A stretch of DNA of 10,280 bases from RGIG6353 sp045653035 (GTDB lineage: Bacteria; Bacillota; Clostridia; Oscillospirales; SIG627). The DNA lies in NCBI GenBank assembly GCA_045653035.1, contig JAZOLO010000004.1:1-10280 (forward strand), in the 5' to 3' direction. The number at the start of each line of letters is the position of its first letter. The first letter of the stretch is position 1. Positions 6,822 through 10,280 of the stretch are shown piece by piece. Position numbers and translations under genes: made by a program. Under the pieces are notes generated by a model. It made no database searches, was not told the origin of the DNA, and was given only the letters and a program-made list of their open reading frames with translations.

Positions 6822-7906
6822 TTGTACACCTCCTGTAAAAAGTATGAACAGTAAAGCTCTGCACTCAGACTGTAGGATACAACTCCTTTGTCGGAGTTTG
6901 CTTTGAGATATTTGTCATTTATTGTTGAGGCTACCTCGTCAAGTGCGGTTTTGGAATATTCCTCATAGCTTTTTGACGAATTTAGGATATCGTAAAATAA
7001 AAACTCGGGAAAACGTGCAAAACACTCGTAAAACAAATCCTTGTCGTATTCAAAAAGAAGATTTGAAAGTGTTATTGCCGCCTGCGAGTATGCTGAATAT
7101 CTGATATAAGGGTCATCGCTTTCAAGGCATATCAAAAATGCCGAAAATTCTGCCTCGTTTTCGGGGCCTATACCACGTTGATGAGAGTATTCATGTGCCA
7201 TTGTAAAGGGTATGGAATAAGGGGCGAAAACTGTATTTATATTGGATTCACCCGTGAAAAAGGTGTAGATACCCGAAATGCCTGTATAGGCTAAAGGGAG
7301 GCTGAAGGCAATGGACTTTGCAGGGAAGCCGTATCTTTGAAGAAAGGAGTATTTTTTTGACGCAAGGTCTGCCGCTACGTTTACTTTTTTTGCAAGGTCT
7401 GAAAATGATATTTCATAACTTGTTGACCTTGTGGGAAAGTAAGGTATACTATCTTCAAGAACGGACACTTCTTCAAGCACTCTGTCAAGGGCAAAGGCTA
7501 CGTTTTCAGCATTCATTTCTACCTTTTGAAGCCCTAAGTTTTCGTCAATGCTGCATCTTCTGTAAGATGCATCAAAGGTGAGAACAAAGGTGATGACAAT
7601 AAAAATCACAAAGCAGATGATAATTTTAAAATATATGCGCCAATGAGTTTTCTTCCTGAAGGTAAGCGTCACAATGGATGACACTATGAAAAACACACCT
7701 ATTACTGCCGATATGAGAATGAAGCTTTCGCCCACAGAAAATGGCAAAAGAGATGAGAGAAAGGATAATGGAAGTCTGAAAAAAGGCGCTATACGCATTG
7801 TATAAAACTCCGATGCGATTTCGCTTGAAATGAAAAGAACGTGTAATATTCCGCATAGGACAAGTAAAACAAATAAAAGTGTGCGAATCGTGTTTTTTAA
7901 AATCAA
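6818..7906 (-). CDS. DUF3810-family membrane protein with HExxH zinc-protease motif
   Basis: A 362-residue protein with three N-terminal hydrophobic segments (about 7-27, 60-80, 93-111) and a C-terminal domain carrying MAHEYSHQRG. HEYSH at 238-242 is an HExxH zinc site, and the acidic run ENEAEF (249-254) about ten residues on is the likely third ligand. This pattern and topology match DUF3810 proteins, which have no established function that I can name; a membrane-attached metallopeptidase is inferred from the motif. The start is TTG 7906, giving a TTGA overlap with the preceding stop and an AAAGGA site 7 bases upstream. It overlaps the next gene by 4 bases (ATGA). Its place in the wal operon suggests an envelope role. 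Confidence 0.8.
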   Translation of the reverse strand: MILKNTIRTLLFVLLVLCGILHVLFISSEIASEFYTMRIAPFFRLPLSFLSSLLPFSVGESFILISAVIGVFFIVSSIVTLTFRKKTHWRIYFKIIICFVIFIVITFVLTFDASYRRCSIDENLGLQKVEMNAENVAFALDRVLEEVSVLEDSIPYFPTRSTSYEISFSDLAKKVNVAADLASKKYSFLQRYGFPAKSIAFSLPLAYTGISGIYTFFTGESNINTVFAPYSIPFTMAHEYSHQRGIGPENEAEFSAFLICLESDDPYIRYSAYSQAAITLSNLLFEYDKDLFYECFARFPEFLFYDILNSSKSYEEYSKTALDEVASTINDKYLKANSDKGVVSYSLSAELYCSYFLQEVYK

Positions 7907-8808
7907 AACAGTGTCCTTTCGACTTTTCTCATATCCTCTGAAAGAGGACAGATTATACTGGTTTTTTTATTCGTGAATGGGTGTATAAAGGTGAGACGGT
8001 ATGCGTGGAGTGCCTGTCTTGAGATATGCTCTGACCCGCCTGTGTAAAGAGTATCTCCTAAAATCGGATGTCCGTACTTCAGGGAATGTACTCTGAGCTG
8101 ATGTGTTCTTCCCGTTATGGGAGAAAATGACACAAGGGAGGCTGTGGGACACTCTTTTACAATTCGATATTCGGTGAGTGCCTCCATGCCCTCGGGGGTG
8201 TTTTCGCCCATTGGAGTGCATTTTTCAACAGCTTCTCGCTTTATGTTTGTAAGTGACGGACGGCGAATGTTGTAATCTATCACACCGCACTTTTTTTCAA
8301 ATATTCCCTCACATATTGCAAGATATTCTTTTGCGACCTGCCTTCTTTTCAGCATCTCCGAAAACCTTGCGGCAGATATAGCGTCTTTGGCAATAAGTAC
8401 GATACCGCTGGTGTCTCTATCAAGCCTTGTAAGTACTCTGAAAACAAAGCTTTTGCCCGAAAAATATGCCATAACTCTCGATGCCAGAGTATCGTCTGTA
8501 TGGTTTCTTGATGGGTGAATGGGCATGAACGGCTCTTTTTCTACGGCTAAAAACCACGCGTCCTCAAAAAGAACTCTCAAGGGTAGAGGAGTTTCAGGAA
8601 TGTTTGAGGACACGTTTGTATCCTCAACCTCAATATCAAGCTCATCACCCTCTGTGAGAAAGGCTCTCACTGTCTTTTTTTCGCCGTTGACAGTAATGCC
8701 ATTTTCTTTATTCTTCAGTCTTGTGACCATTCTTGCCGATAGTCCCATCTTTGAAAAAAGCTGTTTTACGGTAAGCCCGTCTTCGCTTTTTGTGATTTTT
8801 ATCTTCAT
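7903..8808 (-). CDS. RluA-family RNA pseudouridine synthase
   Basis: A 301-residue enzyme of the RluA family, which isomerises uridine to pseudouridine in rRNA or tRNA. Residues 1-60 are an S4-like RNA-binding region. The catalytic domain follows, with TRLDRDTSG (127-135; Asp130 is the expected catalytic aspartate), KEYLAICEG (160-168) and GRTHQLRVH (233-241), then GHPILGDTLYTGG and the LHAYRLTFIHPF motif. These are all typical, and the length is normal. Target sites cannot be assigned from sequence alone. This is the first gene of the minus-strand unit. The ATG at 8808 has only a weak Shine-Dalgarno (GGTAGAG), unlike the strong sites further down the operon, so initiation may be poor. Confidence 0.92.
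   Translation of the reverse strand: MKIKITKSEDGLTVKQLFSKMGLSARMVTRLKNKENGITVNGEKKTVRAFLTEGDELDIEVEDTNVSSNIPETPLPLRVLFEDAWFLAVEKEPFMPIHPSRNHTDDTLASRVMAYFSGKSFVFRVLTRLDRDTSGIVLIAKDAISAARFSEMLKRRQVAKEYLAICEGIFEKKCGVIDYNIRRPSLTNIKREAVEKCTPMGENTPEGMEALTEYRIVKECPTASLVSFSPITGRTHQLRVHSLKYGHPILGDTLYTGGSEHISRQALHAYRLTFIHPFTNKKTSIICPLSEDMRKVERTLF
7914..7919 (-). promoter_or_regulatory. Ribosome binding site for the TTG start of the DUF3810 gene
   Basis: AAAGGA on the minus strand, 7 bases before TTG 7906, inside the last codons of the pseudouridine synthase gene. It supports coupled initiation at the TTGA overlap. Confidence 0.65.
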
Positions 8809-8833
8809 AACTCTACCAGATTAAAACTATTCT

Positions 8834-8839
8834 ATTATA
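8834..8839 (-). promoter_or_regulatory. Extended -10 box for the seven-gene minus-strand operon
   Basis: The minus strand reads TGATATAAT, a consensus TATAAT with the TGn extension, about 25 bases before the pseudouridine synthase ATG. No good -35 sits 16-18 bases upstream (ATTTTT at best); a TTGAAA exists at 8865-8870 but is 25 bases away, too far. The predicted leader is short, about 20 bases. Confidence 0.6.
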
Positions 8840-8871
8840 TCATTTTACTATATGAGAAAAATATTTTCAAG

Positions 8872-8895
8872 TACTTTTTGAAAAAGATAAAAGTA
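8872..8895. repeat. Nested inverted repeats between the divergent promoters
   Basis: TACTTTT (8872-8878) is mirrored by AAAAGTA (8889-8895), and within it CTTTTT-G-AAAAAG (8874-8886) is a perfect 13-base palindrome. The site lies between the two divergent promoters, upstream of both, where a shared operator would be expected. The surrounding DNA is so AT-rich that chance symmetry is quite possible. Confidence 0.3.
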
Positions 8896-8919
8896 TATTA
8901 TATTTTTGTAGTAAATTTA

Positions 8920-8948
8920 TTGATTTATACACATCTTTGTGTTATAAT
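8920..8948 (+). promoter_or_regulatory. Promoter of the methyltransferase-ecfA1 unit
   Basis: A -35 box TTGATT (8920-8925), a 17-base spacer and a perfect TATAAT (8943-8948) preceded by TGT, giving an extended -10. Transcription would begin near 8955, which puts the in-frame TTG at 8937 inside the promoter and rules it out as a start codon for the downstream gene. Confidence 0.8.
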
Positions 8949-8993
8949 ACTATATTGAATAATAATGTAATCATAAGGATTTTGATAAAAAAT

Positions 8994-9860
8994 ATGTGGA
9001 AAGCAGATAAATGGGAGGATTACGAGCTTATAGACTCCTCCGACTCATTCAGACTTGAAAGATGGGGTAAGTATATTCTTCAAAGACCTGACCCTCAGGT
9101 AATATGGAAGGACGTTAAAAAAGCCCCCGAATGGAAGTGCCCCGACGGTATTTATCACCGTTCAAAAAGCGGAGGCGGTGCTTGGGATATTAAAAACACA
9201 AAGATGGAAAGCTCATGGACTATAGGCTACAGAGAGCTGAGATTTTCCATAAAGGCTATGGGCTTCAAGCATACGGGAATATTTCCCGAGCAGGCGGTCA
9301 ATTGGGACTTTGCAAGTGACCTTATAAAGAAAGAGGACAGACCTATAAAGGTGCTCAACCTTTTTGCCTACACAGGCGGTGCAACAGTTGCCTGTGCGGC
9401 GGCAGGTGCAAGCGTTTGTCACGTTGATGCCTCAAAGGGCATGGTAGCTCTTGCAAAGGAGAATGCCGCACTCTCGGGTCTTGCCGATGCACCCATTCGC
9501 TATATCGTTGACGACTGTGGAAAGTTCGTGGAAAGGGAAATAAGACGCGGTAATAAATACGATGCAATTATTCTTGACCCTCCCTCGTACGGAAGAGGAC
9601 CCACAGGGGAGATGTGGAAGCTGGAAGACAACATCGGTGCATTTCTTGAGCTTTGTGAAAAGGTGCTTTCCGACAATCCTCTCTTTATGATACTCAACTC
9701 ATATACAACAGGACTTCAGCCTGCCGCAATGTCTTATCTCATCTCTCTTAAGATTGCGGCAAAAAGAGGTGGCAGAGTAGAGTCCGATGAAATAGGCATA
9801 CCAGTACGCTCCACAGGACTTGTGCTTCCCGCGGGAGCAACTGCAAGGTGGATAAAATGA
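8994..9860 (+). CDS. Class I SAM-dependent methyltransferase, PF10672/RlmI-like
   Basis: A 288-residue methyltransferase. Residues 1-110 form an N-terminal part rich in Trp and charged residues. The Rossmann core follows, with motif I LNLFAYTGGAT (121-131), an acidic motif II at Asp145 (HVDASKGM), Asp173-Asp174 before the next strand, and motif IV DPPSYGRG (195-202) followed by GEMWKLE. This DPPSYGRG arrangement is typical of the PF10672 group related to the rRNA cytosine methyltransferase RlmI, but the PUA domain of RlmI is absent. An RNA base is the likely substrate; the exact site is unknown. The frame extends to TTG 8937, which lies in the promoter, so ATG 8994 is chosen. AAGGA at 8975-8979 is 14 bases away, rather far. 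The stop overlaps ecfA1 by 4 bases. Confidence 0.87.
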   Translation: MWKADKWEDYELIDSSDSFRLERWGKYILQRPDPQVIWKDVKKAPEWKCPDGIYHRSKSGGGAWDIKNTKMESSWTIGYRELRFSIKAMGFKHTGIFPEQAVNWDFASDLIKKEDRPIKVLNLFAYTGGATVACAAAGASVCHVDASKGMVALAKENAALSGLADAPIRYIVDDCGKFVEREIRRGNKYDAIILDPPSYGRGPTGEMWKLEDNIGAFLELCEKVLSDNPLFMILNSYTTGLQPAAMSYLISLKIAAKRGGRVESDEIGIPVRSTGLVLPAGATARWIK

Positions 9861-10280
9861 GTGAAATAATAAAGCTTGAAAACGTATCATTTGACTATTC
9901 TTCGGAGTACGATGACGCTCCTCTCGATACTGTAATAAAAGATATATCCCTTACTATCGATCGGGGCTCTTTCGTTGCGGTGCTGGGTCACAACGGCTCG
10001 GGAAAGTCTACTCTTGCCAAGCTGTTCAACGGAATTCTCACTCCTAAATCGGGCAGAGTACTCGTTGACGGAATGGACACCTCCAAGGAGGAGCTTATAT
10101 ACGATATACGTCGCAGAGTGGGTATGGTCTTTCAGAACCCCGACAATCAGATAGTAGCAACAACTGTCGAGGAGGACGTGGCATTCGCCCCCGAAAACCT
10201 CGGAATAGAGCCTTCGGAAATAAGACGTCGCGTTGACGAAGCACTGGAAGCTGTTAATATGTCAGAGTACAAGAAGCACT
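9857..10280 (+). CDS. ecfA1: Energy-coupling factor (ECF) transporter ATPase, EcfA1/CbiO type (partial)
   Basis: The first 141 residues of an ABC ATPase, cut by the window end. It shows Walker A GHNGSGKS (44-51), the Q-loop FQNPDNQ with Gln93, and the following VEEDVAFAPENLG stretch. The FQNPDNQ-x8-EDVAF pattern is characteristic of ECF/cobalt-type ATPases (CbiO, EcfA), which power membrane uptake of vitamins or metal ions together with EcfA2, EcfT and a substrate-binding S protein. The signature motif, Walker B and substrate partner lie beyond the window. The ATG overlaps the methyltransferase stop (ATGA), so the two are co-transcribed; ecfA2 and ecfT are expected next. Confidence 0.92.
   Translation, partial: MSEIIKLENVSFDYSSEYDDAPLDTVIKDISLTIDRGSFVAVLGHNGSGKSTLAKLFNGILTPKSGRVLVDGMDTSKEELIYDIRRRVGMVFQNPDNQIVATTVEEDVAFAPENLGIEPSEIRRRVDEALEAVNMSEYKKH

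Noticed and set aside
7318..7581. Open frames on the opposite strand within the minus-strand operon (for example 7318-7581 and 1962-2195, plus)
   Set aside because: They lie fully inside well-supported genes, have no ribosome binding sites worth noting and show no recognisable protein features.
8874..8886. The CTTTTT-G-AAAAAG palindrome as a terminator
   Set aside because: The stem is all A/T apart from its ends, has a one-base loop that could not form, and lies between divergent promoters where no transcript needs ending.
8937..8993. Upstream TTG start for the methyltransferase adding 19 residues
   Set aside because: The codon lies between the -35 and -10 boxes of a strong promoter and would precede the transcription start; the added residues are AT-driven and unlike the family N-terminus.
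9213..9890. Minus-strand open frames opposite the methyltransferase
   Set aside because: They are low-complexity Cys/His/Arg-rich translations typical of antisense shadows of a real gene.
1..10280. tRNA, rRNA, CRISPR, insertion sequence, prophage or toxin-antitoxin features
   Set aside because: Reading both strands showed no cloverleaf-like elements, regular spaced repeats, transposase or integrase motifs, or small paired genes; coding density is near complete.

Overview
The window looks like a chromosomal segment of a low-to-mid GC Firmicute, most likely a gut-type clostridium (Oscillospiraceae/Ruminococcaceae-like). The signs are strong AGGAGG-type ribosome binding sites, frequent ATA/AGA codons, TTG start codons, a WalRK-type two-component system with its YycH/YycI-like partners, and an ECF-transporter ATPase. 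I see no mobile elements, CRISPR arrays or RNA genes. The affiliation is inferred from gene content and style, not from a phylogenetic marker.

Minus strand, positions 8808 down to 750, is one tightly packed seven-gene unit. In transcription order it holds an RluA-family pseudouridine synthase, a DUF3810 membrane metalloprotease-like protein, a secreted stalk-domain plus NodB-domain protein whose catalytic motifs have decayed, then walR, walK, walH (yycH-like) and walI (yycI-like). Four junctions overlap (TTGA, ATGA, TAATG, ATGA) and the other two are gaps of 19 and 22 bases, so this is very probably one translationally coupled operon. The core is the WalRK cell-wall stress and homeostasis regulator. 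The three upstream genes are not part of the classical Bacillus wal operon.

After walI come 93 AT-rich bases with an extended -10 promoter, then the left-edge gene on the same strand. It begins as a clear MurA (UDP-GlcNAc enolpyruvyl transferase, first step of peptidoglycan synthesis), but at about residue 145-150 it passes in frame into sequence resembling the C-terminal half of a UppP/BacA undecaprenyl-pyrophosphate phosphatase. This is either an assembly chimera or a real deletion fusion, and it is the strongest anomaly in the window.

The right side (8809-10280) is divergent. An AT-rich intergenic region carries two back-to-back promoters. The plus-strand one has a good -35 and extended -10, and it drives a PF10672-like SAM-dependent methyltransferase overlapping by 4 bases the start of an ECF transporter ATPase gene (ecfA1/cbiO type), which runs off the window.

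The most interesting biology is the envelope module: a probably non-catalytic carbohydrate-esterase-like protein, a membrane-anchored zinc-protease candidate and the WalRKHI signalling proteins, co-translated and next to a peptidoglycan-synthesis gene.
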